This document shows positions 5,409-5,504 of a DNA stretch of 5,504 bases, piece after piece. The stretch lies in assembly GCA_013202315.1 (NCBI GenBank), contig JABMRZ010000129.1, positions 1 to 5,504 on the forward strand, read 5' to 3'. This DNA comes from Candidatus Tariuqbacter arcticus. GTDB lineage: Bacteria; Electryoneota; Tariuqbacteria; Tariuqbacterales; Tariuqbacteraceae. The notes beneath the pieces were generated by a model. It made no database searches. It was not told the DNA's origin and was given only the letters and a program-made list of their open reading frames with translations. How positions within the stretch are numbered: the stretch's first letter is position 1; the number at the start of each line of letters is the position of its first letter. The translations under genes were made by a program, and so were the position numbers.

Positions 5409-5482
5409 TCTGTTTTTCTTTATTATATGCGTATCCACAATTTTGACTCTTCGCTATATCGTATGAGTAAAGCAAATTAATT

Positions 5483-5504
5483 AACCACGAATGAACACGA
5501 ATAA
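5483..5504. repeat. CAC-type repeat fragment at the right edge
   Basis: CACGAAT occurs at 5486-5492 and 5496-5502, a 10-base period, in an AACCACGAAT context that runs off the window. On the opposite strand it reads ATTCGTGTTCATTCGTGG, a relative of the GTG modules at 77-177 (for example TTCGTGTTTC at 121-130). The bases between the peptidase stop and this repeat (5409-5482) show no gene and no convincing terminator hairpin. Confidence 0.5.

Noticed and set aside
5409..5440. Terminator after the peptidase gene
   Set aside because: There is a T-rich stretch soon after the stop but only a 5-bp all-A/T pairing around it; not a credible intrinsic hairpin.

Overview
The window suggests a Gram-negative bacterium of the FCB superphylum (Bacteroidetes/Cloacimonadota/Marinimicrobia/Zixibacteria/WOR-3-like lineages), probably an uncultivated candidate phylum. 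Three things point there. A lipid A pathway phosphoesterase implies an outer membrane. The secreted peptidase ends in a FlgD-like / type IX-secretion-type C-terminal domain (a 'YPNP' start and a 'SGVYF' core), which is characteristic of FCB genomes. The intergenic DNA is littered with short GTG/CAC-type minisatellites, heptamer arrays and degenerate hairpins. The phylum cannot be fixed from this sequence alone.

Layout. (1) Positions 1-200 are non-coding or nearly so: a possible tail of a plus-strand gene that ends at position 71, a weak hairpin plus T-run, and a 53-bp unit repeated almost exactly in tandem. (2) Positions 201-3073, minus strand, hold a two-gene operon read right to left: an LpxH-like UDP-2,3-diacylglucosamine diphosphatase, followed with a 4-base ATGA overlap by a class A penicillin-binding protein (PBP1A type). 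(3) Positions 3074-3566 are a 493-bp divergent intergenic region with a candidate promoter for the operon and a mosaic of small repeats and hairpins. (4) Positions 3567-5408, plus strand, encode a secreted M14 zinc carboxypeptidase of the cytosolic-carboxypeptidase (CCP/AGBL-like) subfamily, with a beta-sandwich-like middle domain and a C-terminal sorting domain. (5) Positions 5409-5504 are non-coding and end in another short repeat of the CAC type.

The minus-strand operon is an envelope pair: one enzyme makes a lipid A precursor and the other polymerises and cross-links peptidoglycan. The divergent peptidase is exported but nothing in the window ties it to either; its substrate is unknown. 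The most interesting items are the secreted CCP-type carboxypeptidase with altered active-site motifs (HPME, GVNLNR) and an uncharged signal-peptide n-region, and a repeat family that occurs left of the operon, directly before the peptidase ribosome binding site, and (as a looser relative) at the right edge. I found no convincing new multi-gene system.
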